NCBI GenBank assembly: GCA_037952775.1
Contig: JBANAY010000003.1
Span: forward strand, 7,192,001 to 7,256,000
Length of the DNA stretch: 64,000 nt
From: Clonostachys chloroleuca
Taxonomy: Eukaryota > Ascomycota > Sordariomycetes > Hypocreales > Bionectriaceae
Direction of reading: 5' to 3'
Below the pieces are notes generated by a model. That model had not been told where the DNA came from. It worked only from the letters and a program-made list of their open reading frames with translations, and searched no databases. A program made the position numbers and the translations under genes. How positions within the stretch are numbered: position 1 is the first letter of the stretch; every line of letters starts with the position of its first letter. This document shows positions 22,594 through 33,241 of the stretch, in pieces.

Positions 22594-25513
22594 TTTGTTT
22601 AATTTACTGCTCGCCGGTTTGGGGAAATGTAGGAGGAGCCGGTTTCAATGTCGTATGGCTCGATGGGGAGTGTGGAGGATTGGAGTCGAACGATCTCAAA
22701 TCACGGTTCACGACTAGAGATGACGCTTAATAATCAAGCCGTCTCTCCCACTGCTGATCTCACGTGAGGAAAATGGCAGGCAGACGTGGCTAGGGTACTG
22801 TTATTGGATCAAAACACTCCCCTGCGATCGCGGAGATAAATAATGGCCGGAGCTAGCTGCGTGGAGAAGTCGAAGATAGACCAACATGTAGAGGTTGTGC
22901 TCGGGCGATCTGGGCAAAGGCACTTGGACATTGATGCATGCACTCAAGCATCCAAGTTCAACTTTGACACAAAAGGTCCTCAAGCCCGTCTCTCGGCTCA
23001 GAGGAATCAATTCGATTGGAGTATTGGGTTATTTAGGCATGCGTTTCTCCCTTTCCTTCTCTCCCTTTCTTCTTCTTCTTCTTCTTTTTTTCTCCGATAC
23101 CATACACTGACAAAATTAGAGTACCCAATTGTCAGGCCAATTTCTGCTGTCACTGCATGGCTTGCAGTTGAGCCTGGAGAGACCTGGAGAGACCTGGAGA
23201 TGCTCCGCCCATCCGATCTGTTAGCGGGATTATTGACGGACACAAGCCGACAGTAAAAGTGTAGCCTGGGCTGATCCTCTCTAAATAAAAAGACAACTCA
23301 TTTGGGGAACAGTCGTGCACAGTCTTGCCACAGGGGAGATCAACTCTGCCACTTTCGTCTTCTTCACAGCCGATGCATATCTTAATGAGCCACCCTTACA
23401 GGTAAAACTTACGAGGTTTCTGGGTTCTCGCGCACCAAACTTCCAGGGCGGTAACGAGCACTCAACTTGCATGTGAGGCTCATCGAGTTGCTACTAGCTG
23501 TGCTGGCTTTAGCAGGGCTGCATACACGTAATGGTCTTTGCTGGAACACGGAATGAATGGGTGGCAGCACTCCTCATTTTTCCCCTTCTCTACACGGTTT
23601 AAACGCACCAAAAAAAAGTTAGAGATGATATCAAGAACGAACAAATAGCAAACATGCCGAATTCGGTAGAAGCAACCCCCAAAGCTGAACGATGTGAGCT
23701 GCTCTACTCCCTCCGCAGCAATGCGCGCCGAGGTTTGCATGGGCTTGGAGACCTCTGGGTCACGATGCAACGTCATCCCCATAACCTCCATTGTCTCTTT
23801 GAACGGGGTACTCAAGAAGCCATGGTCTAGCTCGGCGAGATGCGAACCGTCTCTATGATCTTCCTTTGTTGCGAGGAGGGTACAACGAATAAGCTGAACA
23901 AATTGAGACTAATGTGCTCTACTTAATGTGCTCTGGTGATAATAGCGGTCCCTTGCGTGCGAAAGAAGTGCATAGACGCCATGACATCCTCGCCTTCACC
24001 GTAAAGGACCGCAAAAATGCTCATGGCCCAGGAAATAGCAACTCCCACTTCGGCAAGTGCGCCGATGAAAGATGCACTCGACAGACATGATGATGGTTGG
24101 GAAGGCCAAACTCACCCCATCCTGCAAGAGCAGCAAAGCCAGTCATATCGAAGGCAAGTATGTGTCAAAGAAAGAGCGCCAACAATGTCTATAGTAATTA
24201 TTGATCCTTGCTACGGCTAATTGGCTCGCCTGCGCAGCGTTCTACGACGTGAATGAGTACCTCGGCTATGAGCGAGCTCAAGCTATGTGGTTGAGTTCCT
24301 TCAGAGATCCGATGCCGTCCCTCACTTTACTAAGGGTTTTATTTTGCTGGGCTGGAGAGAGAGTGTTTTTATTTTCCTCCAAGACCCTCAAAATCAAGAT
24401 TAATCGACTTCAGAAGCTTTTCACGCTTTGTTGGATGTTGGTTATCTTCGGTAGGTCTTCCATCTCTCCAACCCAACCGTCGCTTCCTTTATGAATATCT
24501 CCAAAGGCACTTAATCAAAATTCACGGTGATTTTATAAAGGCGATTTGACTCTCTGCTTTTCATTCTGGTGATCCTATTGAATTTCCTCTGTTTGATTCC
24601 TTTGATGCTCGGATTATGTGTCTGCCGTGTTTCTTTGCGTATTCATGGAGACTGTGATTTGTATTACCTAAGTATTAAGTAGTCCGGTTAGGATTATCTT
24701 GATTCCTACAACCCCCAAAGCTAGCTATCCACTTCGGAACCTCGGGCACCTGGGCAGGTTCAAAGCTGGGCGTTTGGATTTCTATAAGAATGAATTTGAA
24801 CAAAAAAATCCACGTCTTCCTTGACTTAATACCACGCCTGGGCTGAAAGGCAGACTGGTGAATCAGAATTTCCTCTGCCGTTCATTCACAGCGAACACTA
24901 TATCCAGGAACATTGTCTATCTTAGCCCAAGGAGCTCGGCGGCAGCTTCTATTTGACCAAAAGAGAAGGCGGGGTGATAGGAATGTTCCTGAAGAAAATA
25001 ATCAAAAACTATATTGTTATGGCTCCTCCTTCATAGTTGCTGCACTACAGTAACATCCACGTGTCCATGTAAGGCAGTTACTCATGCGAATCTTCATCTT
25101 TGCATAGCGGTATAGCATTTTGACAAGACGATGGGGTCGAAGAGCCCATCGAGATGGCGAAAATCAATAACGACGAAGCATGGGCACTCCTTGAAAACAA
25201 ATCTGAATCCTCCGTGTGCTTTTTATTGGCTAGGAGAGTAATAACGCAGTTGTGACAATGACCGTAGATCAGGTGAAAACCATTGTCGATCGGTCCACGT
25301 ATTTCAGTGTCATCTGGTTCCAAAACCGTGAACGTCAGTTATTGGGGATGACCATGTCTAAAAGGTCGCTGCATCGATGGTTGGAGGCTCTTATCGCCAA
25401 ACAGATTTAACGGGTGGTCGTCACTACCCTCGCAGTCATATTGCACCGCACTGAATATGGTGGGAAAGCGGCGCAGCTCTGGTGAAACCATGAGGGGTAG
25501 CCCCTCGCTTAGA
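22594..25513. other. intergenic region with short simple repeats
   Basis: About 2.9 kb without a gene I can support. It contains a (TTC)n tract at about 23067-23085 and nearly three copies of a 10-bp unit (GACCTGGAGA) at about 23173-23200. On the minus strand a short open stretch (about 24080-23923) has protein-like composition but no resolvable gene model. Confidence 0.45.
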
Positions 25514-25524
25514 TTTTTTTTTTT
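25514..25524 (-). other. poly(T) run, possible poly(A) tail of the minus-strand element
   Basis: About 11 consecutive T on the + strand, roughly 300 bp beyond the stop codon of the minus-strand gag-like gene. It is where a retroposed poly(A) tail would sit if gag belongs to an element inserted in minus orientation. A chance homopolymer is possible. Confidence 0.3.
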
Positions 25525-25826
25525 CTAATGGAGGTAGTTCGATTCTTGAACGGCTATGGACAATTATGGTTGGTCATCGCTAAATATTGTGGAAAAAAAT
25601 GAAATAATGAGATATGTGATGAGGAAATTTTAGAGTGTAACTTGTATAAGATTGGGCACCGGTCATAACCTGCGTTGGGAAGATGTCCTGCCATTCAATA
25701 TCATGTGCAGCTTGATTTTGGGATCTCATACATTTCCAACGGTGAAAAAAAGGAGTGAACGATTTGTCAAACATAAGAATTCGGCAATGACGGTTTGGGG
25801 GAACTTGCATCCCAGGCCAACTTCAT

Positions 25827-27180
25827 CTAACTTGTGCCCTGAGAGCTTCCAGCAACCTGATTTGGACCTATGCTCTCGTCATCCCAATATGTATGCAGGG
25901 TGCCTTTCTTTTTCTGGTTCGAGTTTTCCCCTCCTCGGCCAGCCACTCCTGCAACAGTCCCTCCTCGACCCCCGCCTCCTTGACCTTGGCCGTCGCCTCC
26001 TTGGCCACCGCCTCCTCTTCCGCCCCGTCCAGTTCCTCTTGGACGCCCTCGCTTGCCTCCACCTCTTTTGGCCTTATTACCGCCTTCACCGCCTTCACCG
26101 CCTCCACCTCCTTCATTTCCCTGTTCATTAGTGGCACTTTCATTAGTGGCACTGTCGTAGTTGGATTTATGTGCTGGCTGCAATGCCCAAGCCGGGCCCT
26201 TCGTCGCCCACTCCAAGCAGCGTTTCCTCATTTTGACAGTTTCTGGACTTTGGCAAGCACTTGACCATACTGGGTGGTCTTCTAAACAGTTGGCGCATCT
26301 AAACCCCGGCCCAGACATTTGGTTTGTGTCAGTCATCATAGAACTACAATGTGTTGTTTGATGTGCTTGAGCACATTTTCCACATGTAACGTCCTCGCGA
26401 GGGCATAGGGGACCTTGGATGCGGTGCCCTGGTGCCGAACAATGAGAACACAAAGTTCCCACTGATCTCCTGTCAAACGGCCTAACCATGGAGTTTAGAT
26501 TATCAGTTCAGACCTTCTGATTTCTGGAGGGTTGCTTACTTGACATATGTCCTTATGTTGTTAATGTAGATTGGACTCCGGCGCACCTTATTGGCATCCT
26601 CTGGTTTTTCGAAGTCGAGTACTACTCTGCCATTTTTTACAAAGACGGCTCTTGGTCTTATATTTTCTGGCTGCTCATAATGATTTCTATAACTCGTAAG
26701 GTCGTAGTTAAATCCTACCTTCTCTCCCTCAACGTAGACCAGATGTTCAGGTGGCAAGAGCCTGCAGGTGTCATCAAGCCCAAAAACGTTTGTGATATCT
26801 TCTCCATGTTCTCTTATATCAGACTCGATTACCGAGGATTTAAAATCGAGCTCTAAGACTTTTACTTTAACTCGCGCGCCACAGAGGCCTTTCCATTGAA
26901 CTCCATAGCCACGCAGCGTTTCCACAATGGCAGATGGAGACAGGCGCCGCATTTCGTTTCTAGCCTTTGGAGTATCAAGGCGGTAACGAAGGACGATGTT
27001 GGATTGTTTGCCCCGTGTCTGGTTGTGGAACGAAAGTCCGCTGGTGGTTTTCCCCGAGAGCCCTTGAGAAGCTTCATCAAGGGCGGCTGCGATGAGCTCT
27101 TGTTGAGCAGAGGCGTCGAGTTTAATTTTATGGCGTTCAAGCACCGAAGCAAAAATAGCAAACGCGCCCTGCTTATCCAT
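25827..27180 (-). CDS. Gag-like ORF1 protein with three zinc knuckles
   Basis: Nucleic-acid-binding ORF1 protein of a Tad-type non-LTR element, intact over 431 aa. There are two exons, 27180-26540 and 26481-25827. The 58-bp intron has a GTAAGC donor, a CTAAAC branch site and a TTAG acceptor; without splicing the frame stops just inside it, and with splicing it runs on without a break. The N-terminal half (residues 1-210) is a gag-like domain. Three CCHC knuckles follow: C225-C228-H233-C240, C247-C250-H254-C259 and C276-C279-H283-C290, a spacing common in fungal LINE ORF1 proteins. The last 110 residues are Gly/Arg/Lys-rich, RGG-like, and suggest RNA binding. An intron in a retroelement gene is unexpected. 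It is divergent from the EN-RT gene. Confidence 0.78.
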
Positions 27181-28292
27181 TTTGAAAGCGATTTCACGAA
27201 AGATAAGTTAATAACAGAGGAGCGTCACTTCGCATTCTGGCCGTCCACTTCTAGGCCACTTATACAGGAGTAAAGAGCGGGCGTTAGTGCTAACATCGAG
27301 GGAATACCGGAACTTGGCATCCCACAACTTCTGACCCGAGGACTCGCTCGGGACTCATCGCACAGCTGGAACGTAGGGTAGTATTCGAGGTGTTCCGAGC
27401 CGGCTGCCCTTCACTCACCGGACATACCTTTGCTTGGTCACTCACGCCAAACTAACCTCAACGCACAGGTGGTATTCGGTATTCTGGGGATCACTGCTGT
27501 GGGAGGACTAGTATGCATGGATCCTTGAAGCGAATATTGTCACGCGGACAACGAAAAGATGCTTGCCGCAGGGCCAGGAGCGTGCAGGAAGTCGAGACCA
27601 CTGTATCAGCCCACCGGTGAGCCATTTTGGTCATGTTGTGACGAATAAAAAGCATAATACAGGGGGTTGAGCGACCCAACAATCGACGGTGACTTTTGAA
27701 ATGGGCTGTCCTCACGTGAATCTTTACTTCAACAATGTCCAGCGGCATGATGATAGTCATTCGTGCGCCGATGTCGCTGACTAGGGGCATGAGAAGTTTT
27801 CAAATTGATATGGCGGTCAGCAATGATGCCCTGGCAAGACCAGAAAGTGTTATCATGATTCTAGGGTTTCTACGGAAAGCTTGGCAATAACCCTGGCATC
27901 TTTCCACAGGTTTCGGAACAAGAGGAACATGTTGTGGTACCTAGTTGAAGAGTCTCACCTGGTAGCGACAGTGAAGATCACACCAAGTATAAGTGTTACC
28001 AACACTTTCTCATCTTTGTCCATCGCCAACCCATACTTCAGCAATTCACATTTGTCGGATTGACTTTTATTTCTCCTTTCCTGCCTACTTGCGTATACCT
28101 TGTTCTGTGCTCTTTGCATGTAAGGGAGGCTTTGGGATCCAAACCCAGCGGTCCTGAGGCTTCCCTTACGTGCAAGGCGCTGTCTTCCAATTGCAAGTTA
28201 CGTGAGTATTGCTTCGGCACCTTGATTTATCCAGGCAGCTGTGACGGCATTTGACTCAACTTTAATTATTTCCATAGCACATTTTCGTGAAA
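27181..28292. other. shared upstream region of gag and EN-RT genes
   Basis: About 1.1 kb between the divergent retroelement genes. If the geometry is original, it would act as a bidirectional promoter. It contains an imperfect inverted repeat at 28112-28177. No other gene is supported. Confidence 0.5.
28112..28177. repeat. imperfect inverted repeat (hairpin)
   Basis: The left arm, about 28112-28140, contains GCATGTAAGGGAGGCTT. The right arm, about 28150-28177, contains AAGGGAAGCC in complement (+ strand GGCTTCCCTTACGTGC). About three quarters of roughly 28 positions pair, more with G:U pairs, around a 9-base loop. It lies about 115 bp upstream of the EN-RT start codon. Confidence 0.5.
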
Positions 28293-31200
28293 ATGGCCGT
28301 TTCGTCAACATACAGGGGCCCCAAAGTGAGAGTTCTGTTACATCTCTGCTATATACCATCTGATTGTATCCCCAGGTGCCTCCGTCTGAAGTAGGTCCTG
28401 ATCTGAAGAGGGTTGGTGAGGTTGTGGTTGAGGACCTCCATACTCTTTTCAGCATCGGACAGCTTAACGTGAAGGACTCCATGTCACGAGTTCGTGACCT
28501 CAAACGTTTCCTCGAAAAGGCTGCTGGATCGAAATTGGATATTATCGCCCTCCAGGACATCCCGAAAGGTTTCGCTTGGGCATCCTTTGATGGCTACCAT
28601 ACCGAGTACTGCTCTAGTCGGGCTCTGACTCAAGACGATAAGCCAAAGTCGGGTAATCCAAAGTCGGGCACAGAACAGCCCGGCACAGGAAAGCCCAAGG
28701 GGTCGACTCGCGAGTGGCAGATTGACCGCGTGGCGTTTTTGGTTCGCAACTCGATTCCGCTGTCCCATTGGGACGTCATCTTTCACACGGACGAGTCCAA
28801 CGGGCTCGCTGCGACCTTGCGCCTTGAAACGCCGTCGGGGTCCATCCGGATACACAATGTGTACAATCGGAACAAGGAACTCGATATGGCCGACCTTTTC
28901 TCCTATTGCCAAGTCTCCCACTCCGACATTCTGCTAGGGGATCTCAACCTCCATCATCCCGCTTGGGGAGGTGACAACCTACCGGTCGTTGAAAGGAGAG
29001 CCAAGGAGTTGCATAAGCTCTCTGTCAGCTGCGGTATGACTTGCCAGACTCCACGCGGGGCGGTGACGTATTCGCGGTCAGAATCTGAAGACAAGCACTC
29101 CTCCACGATCGACTTGGCCTTTACTGGCGTCAACATTGCCACCCGGGTCCATAGTTGTCAAGTCATCGATATAGAGGGGTTTGGAAGCGACCATCGTCTG
29201 GTTGCTACGGAGCTCAAGATCGCTCTGTATACAGAAGTCAAGTCTCGATATGCCTGGAACTCGGTCAAGCGCGAAGACTTTCTTGCAGCTGTTCATGATG
29301 CACTGTCGGCCCTTGGATTCCCGCCTTTGACGTCCGTCTCCGACATTGACGACTATCTTGAGCGATTCATCGGCGCAATGACGGCTGCTTTGCAGCGAGC
29401 AGTCCCCATTCGGCAACAGGGAGTGCGAAGACGCAACCCGACCAGGGCAACGCATAAAGAGCTCATCGCCGCGCGGGCGAAAGCGTTCGAGAAGCTGAGG
29501 GCAGGCCCCAACCCTAAGTGGGAAGGCTACTGGCGGCGCAAACGGGCATCATCTCTGGCGGACCGTCGAAAGCGAAGAACTTTGTGGCGGCGGTTCATCG
29601 CCAAAGACGCAGAACGCTTCGTGAAGGGGAGACACAAAATCTTTCAGTGGTCTAAGCTCTCCAAGGCGTGGGCCCAGCCCAAGTCATCGCCGCATATGCC
29701 CTCCCTTGGGAGGGTGAAGAGGAGCATAAAACCGGCAAGGAAAAGGCGTCTCACCTCATGAAAACCATGTGGAGCGTCAACACCAAGGAAAACGCCCCCC
29801 AGCCGCTTGAGATGCCTGAATTGACACCCAACAGCGCCTCCAAATTCGACATATCAAAAGAGTTGCGCCCGGGTGAAGTGGAGGCTCTCATCAAACAACT
29901 CCCTAACGGGAAGGCTGGGGGCGCCGATCAGGTCGGTAATGAGGCATTCAAAATGGGACTCCCAGCTGTTTTGCCTTACTTGATTCGCCTTTTCAAGGCT
30001 TGCCTCAAGCTCGACTACCACCCATTGGCCTTCCGCCATGCGCTCACTGTGATGTTGCCTAAGGCCGGCAAAGAAACTTACCAAAGGGCGAAGAGTTGGC
30101 GTCCTGTGGCCCTTCTATCTTGTGTTGGCAAGATGCTGGAGAAGATTGTTACCAACAGGTTCAAGGAACTACTCATGAACCATCCCGACCTGGTGCCTCT
30201 GCTTCAATTTGGCAGCCCGGGGAAAAGCACGACCGATGCGCTGGTGTACATCATCAACTGGGTGTATCGAAGCTGGCAAAGGCCTGTTGGGGGGAACGCT
30301 CACCACACAAGTCTCCTGTCACTCGACATTTCTGGGGCCTATGACAATGTGCGTCGAGCAGAGCTCCTGCAGCGCCTGGTGGACAAGGGCTTCCCCGACT
30401 GGCTCGTCAGGTTCGTGTGGTCTTTTCTCTCCGACCGAAGTACAGAGTTGCTCATCCCGGGATACCGCTCCCAAAAGTACTGGGTCAACATGGGCATCCC
30501 CCAGGGGAGCCCTCTGTCCCCCATCCTCTTCATCCTGTTCGCAGCCCCTATTCTGGAGTCTTTCGATAACTATGATCTCCAGACCGGCAAGGGAAAGAAA
30601 CTGAAGAAGGGCAAAGGGAAGGTAATATGCGTCTTTTCCGTAATGTCCTACGTCGACGATACGAATTTTTTGGTCTCCTCGCCCTCTTTCGAACTAAACT
30701 GCGCCATCCTGACAGAGCTGCATAGGCATCTCATGGGCTGGGCCGAGCCTCGAGGCTTTATATTTGGCCCCGACAAGTACGCGTTGATGCACTTCTTGCA
30801 GCACAAGCCGAGGAACGGAGAGGAGAACCATATGCCGGATATCCAAGGGCTGGACCAGAAGGAACTCATCAAGGAAAAATTGAGAATCCTTGGTGTGATC
30901 TTCGACCAGTACCTCAGGTGGGATAAACACATCGATGCAGTAAGTCAGGCATCCATCATGGCGAGAGCCCCAATTCTATTGCTTCAAATACTGACTACAT
31001 TTGTTGCCGTATTTAGCTAAAGGCGAAGATCAACAGGATGTTGGGCTATCATACCAGAATCTCGGGACGACGTGGGGGCCAACGCTGATCCGGATGCGGC
31101 GACTCCATAATTATCTCCAAGATGCGTTCGGTGATTGCCTACGCTTCCCCGGCCTGGTTCATTCCACAGCACAAGAGGCACAACCTCGGCCTGACCAAGG

Positions 31201-32133
31201 GGCGATTGGAGACGCTCGAGTTACTGGAAAACAAGTGTCTCGTGCAAGTGGCAGGCGCATACCAAAAGACAGACCGCATGGTCCTACGGAAAGAGCTTAA
31301 TATTGAAAGCATCGAGGACTATTTTGGCCGAATTGGTGCCACATATCGGATGAAGAACATCGGATCGGCATACCTGGACGCGCTTGCGAAGGCCCAACAG
31401 GGGGAGATGAGGACCAGGCAAAATCACCGATGCAAATTTCAAAATCCATACGTATTGCTCTACGGCAAAGCCAAGCAGGAGCTGGAGATGGTCAAAGCAC
31501 AATATACGGGAAAAATCGAAGATAACAAACTGATCCTGCAGCAGGTGAAGCAGGCGGGGAGCATCCCTGAAGTGGCCAAGCTGATCGCCAAGCATAACAT
31601 GGAGCAATGCACGATCAAGTGTGCGGAGAAATGGAAGGCCTACGTCATAAAGAAGTCCAATAACCGGAGTTATATTCCCACGGCCTACAAGGATGGATGG
31701 GGTCCTCAAAGCCTTAAATACTACAGGCATCTCGACCGAGCTGAGTCGACGATGCTCATCCAATGCCGGACAGGGGCCATCGGCCTGAACAGTTGGCTGA
31801 ACAAAATGAACTCGGACAAGAAAACGGTACGTACACGCCTCCTCGAGCAGAGCCAAACCTCGCTGACATTGACCGCACCAGTACTCGAGTTCTGCTCTCT
31901 GTCCGTGCAAGCAGGGCTGGCATACAGTAGGGCATCTGTTTATGCGATGCCCTCGATTGACCGAACAGCGGCGAAGTCTGATCGCGGAGGTCAAGGAGTT
32001 CAGGCTCCAAAACCTGTTATCGTCCGATGCCAAAGTGGCATCGCGATGGGCCGTCCTCAACTTCGGCCTGGATCAATTTGCCTGGCCGAGGGAGGAGTTG
32101 ATGGCCACCTCATCTACGACATTGCGGTCATGA
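28293..32133 (+). pseudogene. endonuclease-reverse transcriptase (LINE ORF2), intron-containing, frameshifted
   Basis: APE-type endonuclease plus reverse transcriptase of a Tad/LINE element. The endonuclease motifs are DIIALQD, GDLNLHHPAW (from about 28938), STIDLAF and GSDHRLV. The reverse transcriptase motifs are SLDISGAYD, GIPQGSPLSPIL and YVDD (30649-30660). The C-terminus has a CPCKQGWHTVGHLFMRC zinc motif. Introns supported by signals and phase: 28326-28375 (GTGAGA/CCAG), 30940-31016 (GTAAGT/TTTAG, joins HIDA to LKAK) and 31827-31881 (GTACGT/CCAG, restores the zinc motif). Three single-base frame changes interrupt it: a loss near 29709, a loss near 31062 and a gain near 31105. The second exposes an in-frame TGA at 31086-31088. 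The base composition is GC-rich and not RIP-like. Domain order and length match an ORF2, so the family is certain. Whether the gene is dead or mis-sequenced is not. Confidence 0.85.
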
Positions 32134-32193
32134 GCCGGTCTCGTGGCTGCGATCCAGCCCGATGTTGATTGATTTTTCGATTTCAGCTGGTCT

Positions 32194-32199
32194 AATAAA
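32194..32199 (+). terminator. AATAAA polyadenylation signal
   Basis: An AATAAA hexamer 60 bp after the EN-RT stop codon. Fungal poly(A) signals are loose, so this is suggestive only. Confidence 0.3.
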
Positions 32200-32510
32200 C
32201 ATTGTGTGGCATAACCAATTGTGTGCAAATGGGCATCAGGTTGGTAAGTAAATGCTTTGGCCAACAAGACTACATGAAGAACCACCGACTTACTAACCTA
32301 ACAGATATTGAATCTGCATTGTTCCTAACGAAAATATTCTACGGCCGCAAATGCGCGCCGCGCTCGCGGAGGCGAAATGACTAGTATATACTCCCCGGCA
32401 TTCCTTGGCGAGATGATATTGTGAAACTAATCCCACCTAGACAACCTTAAGCGACTAGCTTTTCTCATTCCCGAACACACACAATTTTAGGTTGAACCGA
32501 AACAAACTCC

Positions 32511-32670
32511 GACGCGCGTTAGTACATTCCCCTGTGTCGAGTTCGTCGTGTCACAAAGACTAACACTAAGCAGCCCGACCCGACACGAACGACGCGTTAG
32601 TATATTCCTGAGTCGACTTTAGCCGTGTCACAAAAGATTAACACTAGCAATAGCCCGATCCGAACGTAAC
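32511..32670 (+). repeat. two tandem copies of an 80-bp unit
   Basis: Copy 1 is 32511-32590 and copy 2 is 32591-32670. Both start GACGCG…TTAGTA and share GTGTCACAAA…TTAACACTA (with variation) and a terminal CCCGAYCCGA block. They abut the A14 run at 32673, so they probably form the 3' untranslated end of the plus-strand retroelement. Confidence 0.6.
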
Positions 32671-32672
32671 CA

Positions 32673-32686
32673 AAAAAAAAAAAAAC
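32673..32686 (+). other. A14 run, likely 3' tail of the plus-strand retroelement
   Basis: Fourteen consecutive A directly after the tandem 80-bp units and 540 bp downstream of the EN-RT stop. This is consistent with the poly(A) end of a non-LTR insertion. Confidence 0.45.
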
Positions 32687-32749
32687 ACGAAGCTTGAACA
32701 ATTAATGTAGGTTGATGTTCATACATAACTGTCCACTTCAATTACATGT

Positions 32750-33229
32750 TTAACTCTTACCTCTCTTCGCAGTTTCGAGGGCCACCTCTGCCCTGATCAT
32801 CTCGACACAGCACATGATGTGCTGAAACCACAAGTTATACGTCGGGCTGTGGTAGGCCTGTACGAGAGGGTGGCTGTTCTCAAGATATGGCGTTTGCTCG
32901 AGCTCATCTTGATCCTCCGTAAGTTCCTGCGGTAGTAGTTGCGGGTGGCAGGCCGTATAAAGCGACAGACCAAGCAGATGCAGCTGTAAGATAAAATATA
33001 AACTTGCTGGCGATATCACTCACTAACTTTTCATTCCAGGCCGGATCTGCGACGCTGAGAGCGGCTTCGTCGCCGCAAGCAGGCCCTCGACCGATCGGAG
33101 GGGTGTGTTACGAATGTGTTTGGCGAATAGCTGTGTTGGATCACCTCGGATAACCGTCATCATCGCTTCAAGGGTCTCATCAGAAGCGTTGACCGGGCCC
33201 TGAGAGGTTGGAATATTTGTATCAGACAT
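32750..33229 (-). CDS. possible small hypothetical gene, model unresolved
   Basis: Two open stretches in the same minus-strand frame: 33229-33023 (68 codons from an ATG, MSDTNIPTSQGPV…) and 33019-32750. Only adjacent stop codons separate them. Both have protein-like composition. A GTTAGT donor and a TTACAG acceptor lie around the stops, but joining them breaks the frame, so I cannot give a clean exon structure. A donor-like GTAAGA lies near 32760. No family is recognised. It could be a decayed gene or a gene with an exon I cannot see. It abuts the tandem array at 33242. Confidence 0.3.
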
Positions 33230-33241
33230 TATGGCTGTTTG

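Larger units (their letters stand above)
25514..32686. mobile_element. non-LTR (Tad/LINE-like) retroelement locus with divergent gag and EN-RT
   Basis: The locus holds the two genes expected of a Tad-clade LINE. They are head to head: gag-like on the minus strand (27180-25827) and endonuclease-reverse transcriptase on the plus strand (28293-32133), separated by 1.1 kb. In canonical elements both lie in the same orientation, gag first. The proposed limits are a run of about 11 T (25514-25524), which would be a poly(A) downstream of gag on the minus strand, and a run of 14 A (32673-32686) downstream of EN-RT. Both genes have introns with matching phase. No LTRs or target-site duplication were recognised. 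It may be an inverted element, two elements inserted head to head, or a domesticated pair. Confidence 0.65.

Noticed and set aside
25827..26489. Gly-rich tail of the gag-like protein read as a separate low-complexity host protein
   Set aside because: The CCHC knuckles upstream are in the same frame and the splice to the gag domain is phase-correct.
31284..32060. Open frame of 258 codons on the - strand
   Set aside because: Antisense to the EN-RT C-terminal region with no recognisable motif.
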